64,000 nt of DNA from Schistosoma mansoni. Its lineage: Eukaryota; Platyhelminthes; Trematoda; Strigeidida; Schistosomatidae. The stretch spans positions 124,001 through 188,000 of the forward strand of contig NW_017386087.1 of assembly GCF_000237925.1 (NCBI RefSeq), given 5' to 3'. The position numbers and the translations under genes are program-made. Below are positions 46,124 to 56,778 of this stretch, in pieces. Numbering within the stretch: the first letter of the stretch is position 1; the number at the start of each line of letters is the position of its first letter. Below the pieces are notes generated by a model. It did no database searches and was not told the origin of the DNA. It saw only the letters and a list, made by a program, of their open reading frames with translations.

Positions 46124-48659
46124 GTAATATGATAATGATTTATTTGAGACTAAAATTCTACTTGTGACAAAGAATTCGTATCTTATTAAATTAGGCGGTT
46201 TTGTGTACATTTCTATATATTTTGAAGTTATTGGTGTCTAGATCTAATATCAAGTAGAAAACCGTCGACATACAGGATTTGAAACCATGTTCTTACCTCC
46301 GGTCCTAGTGGAGAAAACAATATCTTTAGAAATTTGTTAGATACCTGTGACATTTTATAACCAATCCTATTAGGAGTACGATGGTTACATATCATTGATA
46401 AGCTTTGTCCCCTCATACCACTAAAACTAGATGCAAATTACTACATTTCGGTTTAGTGATCGAACTGTATAATGTTCTTTTAGAAATATACAAGTCCTGA
46501 GCCTATGTAACAACCATATAATTGCGTTCAAATATTTCCACCGTTTTTGCTTAGCTAAAATACAACCTCCAGATCCATCCATGATCATACACTGCTCTAT
46601 GGCTTTCTTAGCTTTCCTTGTGCAGAAATGAATAAAGTTGACAAGATTAATGTTATCATCTTTTGTCATTTACTCCAAGAATTTTATATATTAAGTCCGA
46701 TACGCATTCGGTTTATCATGATCCTTGTTCACCCCTGGCTTAGGCAGTTCTAAATGATGTTCGAGGTAACCTTCCACTGTATGTTCACCATTCGTTACAG
46801 TGAAACTGTCTTCATGAGGTCCTAAATCTTTCGCAATGGAATCTTTTCAAATTGATCAGTTTCTCAATTTCTACTGTTAGCTTGTTAACTTTACTTCTAA
46901 CTTTTTAAAGTCAGAGATGGTTAGTGGCCAGCAGTGGAATCCAGGATGTACACTTCGTCCTATTTGGGAATAATCATCTATATACTAGTGACTCAATGGC
47001 AATATCTATGGTGCACAATCTATGTGACTGGATGTATTTTAAGGCTAAATATTCACGTAGTACTTAATTTAGAAAGTCACTCATAGAAACCAATAATGAG
47101 TATTTCACAGTACTTGTTTGTTGCTGAAACTCTGAATTTCCCTAGGTTAAACGTTAAAAATCTTTAAACTATTACTTACCAGAATCCATCATGTTGTATA
47201 TAGGTACATATTTTCAATTGTTTTGAGTTTGTTCTGTTTTTCATATACACCTCGCTGGAAAGAAGCACTTTCTAGCGAAGACACTTTCAAACTCAAACAT
47301 CAAACGATTAAGAAAAAGAGAATTCAGCGAGGAAAATTTTCTTTTCGACGAAATCATTTACTTGAGCTGTACATTCATATATATAGTTATATGGAAAATA
47401 TATGTCTATGAATCATTTTAATTATCAAACGATTATTTACCAGACAGTTTTTTGGTTGTTTTATTATATTTTTACACTGACTTAATCATAAACCATATTT
47501 CAACTTGTGAGTTGTTAATACATCGTTTACCATTAAACAATTATATTCAATTAACTATAAATCTCAGCTTCTCATCAAAAGTTCCCTCGTTGTGTACTTA
47601 TTGAAGCTTACTAGTGGTGGTTCGTTATGTTCTTGTATTTTCCTACTAATAAACACGTGGGTTACAGGTCTAAATAATAAAATGTACTTATGACTACTCA
47701 GATGTATTACTGGCATTCTCACTAGAGGTTTAATAGAGTGGGAATCTGAGGCTCCCATTTGATCATATGATGAACGCAGTTGGTGGATCTTCTATTGTCA
47801 GTATAGGATAGAGCACAAAAAAGACTTGAGCTGACATAATTCTTCATTGTTCTGTCTGTTGAATAACAGTATTTACTGTAAGCTTTGGCCGCAAAAACAG
47901 ATGTAACGGTAACCACAATAAATAATACTAATCCATATAACTCCGGCTTACAAGTTCAAATTAAAAAACTAAGAAATACAGAGAATTGTTTTTCTCTCAG
48001 TGGCAAGTCATGTGCTTGTTTACGCAACTGGCAGTCACATGCATTCCGTATGCGTTGTGATTTTTTTAGACAGATAGTTTAGAATAGCATTAAAACGAGT
48101 GTGGTTTAAATTTTTTACTCACATCTCCCCACTCATTAATGAACAAATCGTCAAAACTTCCCCCCTTTTCCACTCAAATATGTCGCCCAATAATATTAGT
48201 TCCTTTAAAAATGATACAATCGGTTAAGATTGGTGTAAAGTGGATATAAAAATCAACAATTTATGGGATGATTATCTTTTCAATGGCAATGAACTCAAAT
48301 AATTACGTTGTCATTGGTTTGGACTCAAGTTTGAACGTGGTTACAACCTCAGAATTCTGTAATCTTTATGTGTATGAGTGAGGAAAAGTGTGCACCTGCA
48401 CATATTGAGCACTCATTTCGATAACAATTCAAACAATCACTGTTTTCCAATATCTATAGTCATACCTTGGAAATGTATTATTAGGGTTAAAGAAAAAAAA
48501 CTACAGTCGCTTTGATATCGAACGGTCTCACACAGAAATACCTTAACTAAAATGACATAATATTAACATTATCAGACTTATTCTGATTTTGATCATACTA
48601 AAAATACCCTACTTTATTCCATTTGTATTATTTAAACTTAAGTGAATTTAAATTCACTT
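46124..48659. other. CFAP91 intron 4, 5' part
   Basis: Mostly unrecognised AT-rich sequence apart from the decayed hammerhead unit near 46.95 kb. A lysine/arginine-rich frame at 47223-47411 looks exon-like but does not fit the splice phases. Confidence 0.4.
46931..46985 (-). ncRNA. Decayed Sm-alpha-type hammerhead
   Basis: Minus strand keeps TCCCAAATAGGACGAA and ATCCTGGATTCCACTGC, but the CTGACGA core is lost and GAAA reads GAAG. Probably inactive. Confidence 0.6.
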
Positions 48660-48908
48660 AGTATTGTTTGTTTGGATCTTCCCATCGATGTGTTTAGGAC
48701 TGCAACTGGTCAGTCTCTAATTGGCATATGTGCATACTGTGCGTATTGCCTCGATATACCTTAATTCACAAGCATGGTAAGCAGAGATGGATAGTGACTA
48801 GCAGTGGAATCCAGGACGCGCGTTTCGTTCTATTTGGGACTCGTCAGCTGGATGTACCTGCATCTCAGAGTTGATGATCACTCTGGGACTCGAACCCAGT
48901 ACCCTCGC
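48660..48908 (-). repeat. Sm-alpha-type hammerhead SINE, inverted unit
   Basis: Reverse-oriented unit (B box GGGTTCGAGTCCCAG at about 48886-48900) meeting the direct array across the gap at 48909-49108. Confidence 0.88.
48801..48861 (-). ncRNA. Hammerhead ribozyme, Sm-alpha type
   Basis: Minus strand: stem I ATCCAG/CTGGAT with outer GCAG/CTGC; core CTGACGA; stem II GTCCC-AAATA-GAAC with one mismatch; GAAA; short stem III CGCGCG; cleavage triplet GTC. Self-cleaving in known schistosome units. The stem II change may weaken it. Confidence 0.85.
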
Positions 48909-49108
48909 NNNNNNNNNNNNNNNNNNNNNNNNNNNNNNNNNNNNNNNNNNNNNNNNNNNNNNNNNNNNNNNNNNNNNNNNNNNNNNNNNNNNNNNNNNNN
49001 NNNNNNNNNNNNNNNNNNNNNNNNNNNNNNNNNNNNNNNNNNNNNNNNNNNNNNNNNNNNNNNNNNNNNNNNNNNNNNNNNNNNNNNNNNNNNNNNNNNN
49101 NNNNNNNN
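48909..49108. other. Assembly gap in the hammerhead array (200 N)
   Basis: The flanks are oppositely oriented units of the same repeat, which probably caused the break. Confidence 0.99.
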
Positions 49109-49324
49109 TGCACATATGCCAATTACAGACTGACCAGTTGCAGTCCTAAACATTTCAATGGGCAAGATTCAAACAAACAATACTAAGTGAAGCATTCGAT
49201 ACGATTTTAGTACTCAACGCACAAGCAAGTGGCTATCAGGACTCAGTGGCCGAGTGGATAACGCGATGGCGTTTGAAGCGAGTGTACTGGGTTCGAGTCC
49301 CAGAGTGAACATCAACTCTGAGAT

Positions 49325-49385
49325 GCAGGTACATCCAGCTGACGAGTCCCAAGTAGGACGAAACTCGCGTCCTGGATTCCACTGC
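49325..49385 (+). ncRNA. Hammerhead ribozyme, Sm-alpha type
   Basis: GCAG...ATCCAG-CTGACGA-GTCCC...GGAC-GAAA-CTCGCGTC-CTGGAT...CTGC. All core positions intact; stem III reads CTCGCG instead of CGCGCG, which may weaken that short helix. Cleavage would follow GTC at 49369-49371. Confidence 0.9.
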
Positions 49386-49657
49386 TAGCCACTATCCATC
49401 TCTGCTTACCATGCTTGTGAATTAAGGTATATCGAGGCAATACGCACAGTATGCACATATGCCAATTAGAGACTGACCAGTTGCAGTCCTAAACACATCG
49501 ATGGGAAGATCCAAACAAACAATACTAAGTGAATTCAAACTTCACCCCATCGCACAAGCAAGTGGCTATCAGGACTCAGTGGCCGAGTGGATAACGCGAT
49601 GGCGTTTGAAGCGAGTGTACTGGGTTCGAGTCCCAGAGTGAACATCAACTCTGAGAT

Positions 49658-49718
49658 GCAGGTACATCCAGCTGACGAGTCCCAAGTAGGACGAAACGCG
49701 CGTCCTGGATTCCACTGC
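49658..49718 (+). ncRNA. Hammerhead ribozyme, Sm-alpha type
   Basis: Full core with CGCGCG stem III, stem II GTCCC-AAGTA-GGAC, stem I closed by ATCCAG/CTGGAT and the outer GCAG/CTGC pair. The best candidate for an active ribozyme here. Confidence 0.92.
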
Positions 49719-49993
49719 TAGCCACTATCCATCTCTGCTTACCATGCTTGTGAATTAAGGTATATCGAGGCAATACGCACAGTATGCACATATGCCCATT
49801 AGAGACTGACCAGTTGCAGTCCTAAACACATCGGATGGGAAGATCCAAACAAACAATACTAAGTGAATTCAAACTTCACCCCATCGCATCAACGCCAGTG
49901 GCTATCAGGACTCAGTGACCGAGTGGATAACGCGATCGTGTTTGAAGCGAGGGTACTGGGTTCGAGTCCCAGAGTGAACTTCAACTCTGAGAT

Positions 49994-50054
49994 GCAGGTA
50001 CATCCAGCTGACGAGTCCCAAATAGGACGAAACGCGCGTCCTGGATTCCACTAC
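49994..50054 (+). ncRNA. Hammerhead ribozyme, Sm-alpha type
   Basis: Core, stem II and stem III intact; the outer stem I partner is CTAC instead of CTGC, losing one pair of the distal helix. Confidence 0.9.
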
Positions 50055-50569
50055 TAGTCACTATCCATCTCTGCTTAAGTGAATTTAGTTCGTTTGTTTT
50101 TTCTCTGAATAAGAAAAATAAACTAGGTTGCGAAACGTTACAAATTTAGTTTTCTACTCATTGAGACTTTATAAATATATAAATTTATCGACCATTTAGT
50201 AGTTACCAAGGCCATTTTTGTCTAGCCTTTATTGCTGCTGTAATTCCACCGATTAAGTGGTAATATGGCCACTAGTCTAAGTGGCTCAACATTGGACGGC
50301 ATACCATAAAATATAGGTCCAGGATTTCTTGCCGATTGTCCCCAACCATCCGATATCAAAATATAGTACACGCGATATCAACTAGTGACTAGACTGAAAC
50401 TTGACCTATAGAGTTCGATCGACACTAGAGGACTAGACAAACATGATATTATCAGTACAAGGTGATTGTGGAGATTACTGAATATTATTGATATCATGGA
50501 GCAATAAAAGACATCCATTGAAAATCAGTAAGCAGTTGCTGTTGTGTTTTCAAGTCCGGCTAATTATCA

Positions 50570-51060
50570 CGTGATTTATTTGCCAATCGGAATGCGAATT
50601 ATACAATCTTAGTACTATGCCAAACCAACGACGTATTGACAGGTACGAGCAGCCTAGCGCCCTTATTGGTCCTTTTTCCCTACTTAGCTCTGAGTATTGA
50701 GTTCAGAACACCCGTATCAGCTCCCGCTATACAAATCATATATTTCAAACATACTTGGTTTATATACAAACCAACCAGACCACATCATACCATAAAATAG
50801 AAAATAACATTTGTACAAGATCAAGCCAAAATGTGGCTGTAATCGTGGGAGACTGGAATCAATAAATTGCGTATAATTTAAGAATAGTAAGTCTTATAAT
50901 AATAGTTTATAGGTCAAAACAAAGCTTATGATAAGAAAAATATACGTATACATAATCTAGTTTCTCAATAGTTACACAATAAAAATATACATAATATTAG
51001 TCCATTACTAGTTCTCAGAAGTTACCCGTAATTTAATCATCATGATATAACAGATACAGA
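50570..51060 (+). repeat. Dispersed non-coding repeat, copy 2
   Basis: Diverged copy of 29930-30460. Neither copy has coding potential. Confidence 0.6.
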
Positions 51061-51120
51061 CAGAAGATAATAGATGGTTGCACAATGTCGCCGACTGACT
51101 GAGGTTAAACATGTTCACCA

Positions 51121-51260
51121 TTGGATCCAGCTCATTAATCTAAAGGATAAAGGCCTTCCGTGAGGCCGATGGTCCTGGGTTCGATCCTCGATGAGGTCGT
51201 GAATGTGGGCTGTTGAGAGGTCCCATGATGGGAAGAAACGAATTTCCTATGTCTACCATT
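51121..51260 (+). repeat. tRNA-headed SINE with decayed hammerhead core (family 2)
   Basis: B box GGGTTCGATCCTCG at about 51177-51190, then TTGAGAGGTCCCATGATGGG followed by AAGAAACG (51212-51240): stem II hairpin and GAAA are clear, CTGANGA is damaged. Confidence 0.6.
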
Positions 51261-51949
51261 TTTCAATGGATGTATAACTTAGTTCAGTTTGTGATATCAA
51301 AAATATGGGATTAGTTATCACTCAACAAATGTTCAGTGTGAATATTTAAGTCCTGTAGGTCGCTAGAGCTTCGAATACCTCAATGTTAATGTATCTGATC
51401 TTGACAGTCATTAATGCCTGTTCAAGTACTACATGAAGCATGAATTCCCCATATGACGGATAAAATTTGTCTTCCTGATGAGTGCCAGCTTGCACGACGC
51501 CTAGATCTACGTTTCACTGCCAGTTACGATCGCCAAATTAATGAAGAAATAAACTCGTAACCCTAACACTTCTTCGAGTCTAGAGAGAAACCAGATATAC
51601 GTATGGTTTGATTTCCTCACCAGAGTGATTGAATTTAAAATCGCTTCTTAATTAGAAGTTTTTAAATACTTTACTAATCTGATATTAGCTTTCATTACGT
51701 GTCGGCTTCAACTAGAAAAGCACCGAAAACAAAGGAAAAATCTACTGATGTTTCTATCTGGTTCAACAATCATCAACGGTTCGCACCAACGACACTTCAT
51801 GAAGTCGAACCAACGACTATTAGGCATCAACCAGTGACTAGGAAAAAATGCTTTACATTTTTTTATTTTCAGTCAGTTTTCTATTTATGAAGATTGTAGT
51901 ATTTTAACAGTTGGATTCACGAGTCGACCTAGGCTAGACCACTATTGGG
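51261..51949. other. CFAP91 intron 4, unrecognised
   Basis: Short frame at 51699-51890 without family motif. No repeat seen. Confidence 0.35.
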
Positions 51950-52015
51950 AACCTGGTAGTACTAAGCGGCCATTTCGTCCTAGTACGAGACTCCTCAGCA
52001 GTACACGCGGTGTTT
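51950..52015 (-). ncRNA. Hammerhead-like element, family 2 (inverted copy)
   Basis: Minus strand: GTACTG-CTGAGGA-GTCTCGTACTAGGAC-GAAA-TGGCC-GCT-TAGTAC. Core CTGANGA and GAAA intact; stem I nearly complementary (GTACTG against TAGTAC); the cleavage triplet reads GCT instead of GTC. Confidence 0.6.
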
Positions 52016-52039
52016 GAATCAGCATGCGAGGTTATCGGT

Positions 52040-52110
52040 CGACACCGTTGAGGAGTTTCGCACTGGGACGAAACTGTCGTCCAATGCTTCCAGGTTTCCA
52101 ACGGTGTTCT
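52040..52110 (+). ncRNA. Hammerhead-like element, family 2 (direct copy)
   Basis: TTGAGGAG (C3 changed to T), CGAAAC intact, followed by CTTCCAGGTTTCCAA, the same end as the inverted copy. ACACCGTT (52043-52050) and AACGGTGT (52099-52106) are exact complements and close the unit. Confidence 0.55.
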
Positions 52111-52114
52111 AGCT

Positions 52115-52957
52115 TAGATTGACTCATAAATTCAATGGTTCTCTATCTATCGTGACCGCTATCTAATATCACACTTTAGCTATTACCACACTTCCAAATT
52201 AGTTACGTCACAGCTATGGAAAATCTGTTCGGAAGTTGATTACTAGGTGGACAACTCTAATGTTTTTGAAGTTATTTTTCGATTTATGATAATATTTTGT
52301 GCAAGATTATAAAGTTGAACAACCAATAAAAGGCTCTAAACCATGATCAGGCAACTGTTCAATGCTTCTTCTTTCTTGATGGTTGTGTAGCAAGCCCATT
52401 CAACTATTGTATTATTTGTGTGTTCTCTGTAATTTAGACATTTAATCCACTTTGTAAATTTATGTGTGAGTCTGATTAAGCGCATGTGTTGTACACCAAT
52501 CTTTGATTTGTTCTCTCATTGGTTGTAAGCAAAGACAATCAATAATTTATCCACAACCCATTAGCACTCATAAATATATATGGATTTTTAACACCCATTG
52601 ACACACACACACACACACTCGTTTTCACTGTGTGCTTGCTATCTGTACGCTTATGGATTTTTACCGAGCTTCAACAATAAACTATCCCTATAACTGGTGT
52701 TCAGGCTTTTGAATAATCTCGAGTAAACCCATAATTCTACTAGGAGATTTAGCCTGCATTAAATGAGTTATCTGGATATTATTTATTTATTGGAGTCAGA
52801 TATAGAGGAATTAATCCTCTACAGTTGTCAACTGACGTCAGTTTGTAATAAATTATAGTATATCACTATTTGTTTTGTGACGATCACTGTTATGGTTTAT
52901 GTATAAATGAAATTTCTCATTCGCCTTTGTGTCTTCCCTTCTTTGTATCTACTGCAG
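52115..52957. other. CFAP91 intron 4, 3' part
   Basis: AT-rich with a (CA)n tract at about 52602-52618. Nothing else recognised. Confidence 0.4.
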
Positions 52958-53140
52958 AGTTACGCAAATTATTGAAACTTCGGTTAGCTGCTAAAGAATC
53001 TAAATTTAAACGTGATATAATAATCGATTATGCTAAACCATCGTCTCAAGTGTTTGCTCCACTAACGCGACTTGGAGTATTTCCAGATCGCAGTTCTGAA
53101 CGTTATGTTGTAAAAAATATATATTCATCGCGCTTTGAAG
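52958..53140 (+). CDS. CFAP91: CFAP91 exon 5
   Basis: Acceptor CTGCAG ends at 52957. Phase 1 in (joins G|AG to give ...IGELRKLLK) and phase 1 out at GTAATT. FKRDIIIDYAKPSSQVFAPL, TRLGVFPD and YVVKNIYSSRFEG match the family's [28 protein letters not shown] and FVVKNYY-NTYEG with no gap across the exon junction. Confidence 0.93.
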
Positions 53141-53221
53141 GTAATTCAATAGTGCATTTATTAATTTAGAAAATACACTGTAGCTTAAACTGTAAATCAT
53201 GTTTTTTTCAGTAGAGTATAC

Positions 53222-53750
53222 ACATGCCCCCAAATGTCCTGGTATGACCGAGGGTGGGGAGAGTCCACTCTCCCTCTCGAAACGCTCTCACAAAGCCACG
53301 CGTATACAGCCACTGTCAGGAAAGTCCTACTCACTGCCTTCTCGCGCTAGGGCTGTTGTTTAAGAAATTGAGAGGACGAAAAACAAATGTCCGGTCCTTT
53401 AACCGGGTTGGTGGGTATGGAGGATCCACCTAGTGGAGTTGAAAAACCCCGATTCCGAGCCAACAGTGCATATGGGCTCCAGGATCTTGAGGGGACAAAT
53501 GACGTATGAACCAATTATTGGTCACCGGCTACCATGAGACTTCATCTCCTTACGTTGCTCCACTGTCTTGTGGATCAGTCCTTTAGGTTTAAGGCTCCGG
53601 TTGTGGCGGCCTAAGGTAACCACTTGCTTCGGTCTGGTCACCCGAAAAGTATCACAACCCACACACAAATCAAGTGACTCGTGTGGTGTATGTGTATTCG
53701 GTGCCCCTTTGTACCAATATTTATCTGTTCAAATAAAATAAAATATAAAA
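53222..53750 (+). repeat. GC-richer dispersed repeat, copy 2
   Basis: Plus-strand relative of 583-1180, ending TTGTACCAATATTTATCTG with an A/T tail. In CFAP91 intron 5. Confidence 0.65.
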
Positions 53751-54240
53751 ACTCATGATACTTGAGGGATAACTTAAACTCGTGAGCAAGAAAGTTGTTA
53801 TTTGATTCATGAATCACAATCTTGTGATAATTATCGTGTAGTTATTATACATGGAAAGTAGATCAAAGTGTTTGAGTCTTGAGGTCAATAATATTGGTTA
53901 TATATGTGCGTCATTTGTAGTTTCTTTATACTGTCATGCTTCTAAGACGTGACATTAATATGCATCTACCCAAGTTTGCATGCCATATAAAGAATGGATC
54001 TAATAAGACTGATAGCGTGGCATTCAAAATAATGGTAGGATTACGTGATAGTAAAAGGAATTAAATGTAACCAAAAGAATTGTAAAAGACTTCATTGTGG
54101 ACTTAGAAATGTAAAATTCTTTTTAAAGATAGATATTTGGGGAGGGAGTAATTAAATTTTAAAAGTAGGGTGTACAATTGAAGATATCGTACTTTTTCAA
54201 CCATTAAGTAAGATTCTATTAAATAGGTGGAATGTGGCTA

Positions 54241-54303
54241 GCAGATACATCCAGCTGAGGAGTCCCAAATAGGACGATATTCACATTCTGGATTTCATTC
54301 CCA
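54241..54303 (+). ncRNA. Decayed Sm-alpha-type hammerhead
   Basis: GCAG...ATCCAG-CTGAGGA-GTCCC-AAATA-GGAC-GATA...ATT-CTGGAT. Stems I and II survive, but GAAA is GATA and the GTC cleavage triplet is ATT, so cleavage is not expected. The flank at 54305-54410 continues the same unit. Confidence 0.7.
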
Positions 54304-54410
54304 GCTTTATTCCATCTATACGAACTTATATACTGATTATATCGAAGCATGTACACACACCAACCAGGACTGATCGAATTTCAAAAGTATGAACACGGGA
54401 TAATCCAAAC

Positions 54411-55704
54411 CATCACAAATTAAATTATAAACTAAGATGTATGAGAACGTGGTTAATTTTCACGCCAAATGTATTTGTATTTACTCAGTTATTTTATGCT
54501 GTACGAACTTGTGATTAGATACTTATTTGTGTTGTATTTTGCTGATGCGAATTTTATAAAACTGATACTCTAGACCAATAAGATATAGGTTATGATTTAA
54601 GGTCACGTTATTGACAGAGATTTGACTTCGTTTCCTGAGGTGCGACACAATATCTGTTGAGAATATGACTTCATCTTATAAGTAGAAATGATGTACGTGT
54701 ATGTTCTCAATTCGGTTTCAGTCAATAAATCTTCCTTCACACCTTCGGCCTTCTGACTCAAGTAGTTGGTTGGATTTTTTATAGGAAGCTTATGTACCAG
54801 TATCAGGTTTGGATGACCGTATAAAATAGCAGCGACAAAACAGATTCAGTTTATTTTTTACAAATGTTTACCCTACTCACATTGTTTTAAACAGTTACAT
54901 AAGCGGAAACTATTGAAATTATAAATGGTAAAAAAATGAACAAAGTCTGTTAGTTTGTTTTTTGTTCAAGAAATTATAGTTCAATCAGTCTCTTAACCAA
55001 GACTTTACATATTACGTTTTAGCCAGATTATAACTTTGATTATGTATGGTTTTCTTTGTGAAGTTGTCTGCTAAGCTTTATTTCTCAAGTGGCTCAATTT
55101 AGTGTCATTGTGTCCCGTAATTTTAGTAATTTATTAATTAAGCTTTCTGGACAACATTGTTGGCGGCAATTTCTGATATAAATGAAGGAAGAGAATTTCT
55201 GTCCGTAGTAGATTTTGTCCAGAATAAAAAAAGATTTGGTATGAAGCCTTTCAAATCAGAGAATCCAACACCAGTAAATCCACATATCTGCTCTGCGACT
55301 TTTATCTATCAATTTTATCTAGGTTAACCATAGTAATATTCCTATAGAGCTGATATTATGACAGTTAATCAGCGCTACTGACACAAAAAAGATTTTTCTT
55401 ATGGCATGAACCAACTCAAATTTCATAAGACTATACAGACATTAGTCCTAAACAAAGATTTGAGCAGAATAACATGAATTCCTTTTATTTCGTTTAGTTC
55501 TCATCAGCTGCTTGTGATTTGCAAAATCTAAAAATCATGATTACAAAATGGGTTTAAATTACCCATACAAAAGAGTTTAGTTGATATGATCACATATCAG
55601 TACAGTATATCAAAGGTGTAAATAAATTTCAAAGACTAAATAAAATTTAAATATATATCTTACGTATAAGAATATTCTACAAATTTGATAGCAGCAAATG
55701 TCCA
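54411..55704. other. CFAP91 intron 5, unrecognised
   Basis: AT-rich; no repeat or motif identified. Confidence 0.4.
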
Positions 55705-56397
55705 GAATAAACGCTCATAATAAGTAAAAATAAAATGAGTGAAGCTCAGTTAGTTAAAATAAGGTTTATAATCTAGAGGACAGTCGAAATAAAAAGATAT
55801 ATTTATGTAATTAATTGAAGAAAGAATTCAGCAAGGTTTTATAGTGTAATGAAGGAATGTTTGTCATCAGGGCAAAGGAAGGCTCGGTATGGAACACCAT
55901 ATTCAAAAAACCAATCAAAAGTCGACAAGTACTTTTTTCATGTTATCACCAATACACGTATACCTGCCAAAGCAACTACATAGGCCAAACAGAAAGGAGG
56001 ACTTATCTTAAATTTTTTTGAAAGTGTTCCAAAACACCTCCGGACATGAGAAAAGACTATTTTAAATGTTGTAATCATGAAACATCTTTTGAACAGGGGA
56101 AATTAGATCAATACCTTGAAATCTTACAGGACGATTAATAAAAAGCCAAACTTCAGTCTTCTGAAGTTTGCTGAGGCCACAGCATTTAGTCGTCAGACAT
56201 CTGATTTATGTGTTCAAAAGGAGGTGTCTGTTTGTCTTCCCTTGCCCTGATGACAAACATTCCTTCATTACACTGTAAAACCTTGCTGAATTCTTTCTTC
56301 AATTAATTACATAAATATATGTCTTCTAGATTATAAATCTTATTTTAACTAACTGAGCTTCACTCATTTTATTCTTACTTACTATCAGCGTTTATTC
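55705..56397 (+). mobile_element. Penelope-like remnant with inverted flanks
   Basis: Flanks 55705-55885 and about 56229-56397 are inverted copies of each other (for example GAAGAAAGAATTCAGCAAGG against CCTTGCTGAATTCTTTCTTC). Between them plus-strand frames give YTCQSNYIGQTERRTYLKFF, then KHLLNRGN and LCVQKEVSVCLPLP, the GIY-YIG endonuclease pattern at the end of Penelope-like elements. Several stops. Penelope-like copies often carry terminal repeats in direct or inverted order. Confidence 0.75.
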
Positions 56398-56638
56398 ATT
56401 ACGTAGTCACTTGTATCTAGTTCTCTGAACTTTTGCTTCAAGATGATAGAGGGAACTATGTCTATGAAAACAACAATTCTTTGTTGTGTCGATTTGAAGA
56501 ATGATAACCTCGATTAATACACTCTTGTAATGACTCTTACGTTGTTTATTAACAACTAAATCATACAAAATAATGCCAAACTATAATTTCATTTGAAAAG
56601 TCTTCATACGTATTCAGTATTTTTGTCACTTTTTTCAG

Positions 56639-56778
56639 GTCTACTTACTTTAGAAGCCAGTTTGCCTCGATTTGTATTCCGACCAAGAATTAGATTACAA
56701 CAACCAATAATACACACAAAAGATGGGTTTTTAAAGCGTAAATATCGCCATCAAAAAGAATTAGCTGAATTACACGAT
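56639..56778 (+). CDS. CFAP91: CFAP91 exon 6
   Basis: Acceptor TTTTTTCAG ends at 56638. Phase 1 in (G|GT), phase 0 out at GTATGT. GLLTLEASLPRFVFRPRIR and HTKDGFLKRKYRHQKELAEL match the family's GLVELESCLPDFVTQPQIR and [20 protein letters not shown]. Confidence 0.93.

Larger units (their letters stand above)
49109..50080 (+). repeat. Tandem Sm-alpha-type repeat array
   Basis: End of one unit (49109-49227), units at 49228-49560 (333) and 49561-49896 (336), and a truncated one from 49897. Each full unit has an A box TGGCCGAGTGG (49247-49257, 49580-49590), a B box GGTTCGAGTCC (49290-49300, 49623-49633, 49959-49969) and a hammerhead. The head resembles tRNA-Ser/Leu; transcription by RNA polymerase III is expected. 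Lies in CFAP91 intron 4. Confidence 0.93.

Noticed and set aside
47223-47411. Lysine/arginine-rich open frame that looks like a CFAP91 exon
   Set aside because: Exons 4 and 5 already join in phase (G|AG) and align to the family without a gap, leaving no room for it.
49240-49310. Functional tRNA-Ser/Leu genes
   Set aside because: A and B boxes are present but no clean cloverleaf or acceptor stem can be formed; this is the tRNA-derived head of the Sm-alpha SINE.
52870-52957. Extension of exon 5 to an upstream start
   Set aside because: A good acceptor at 52957 and the phase fit with exon 4 show these bases are intronic.
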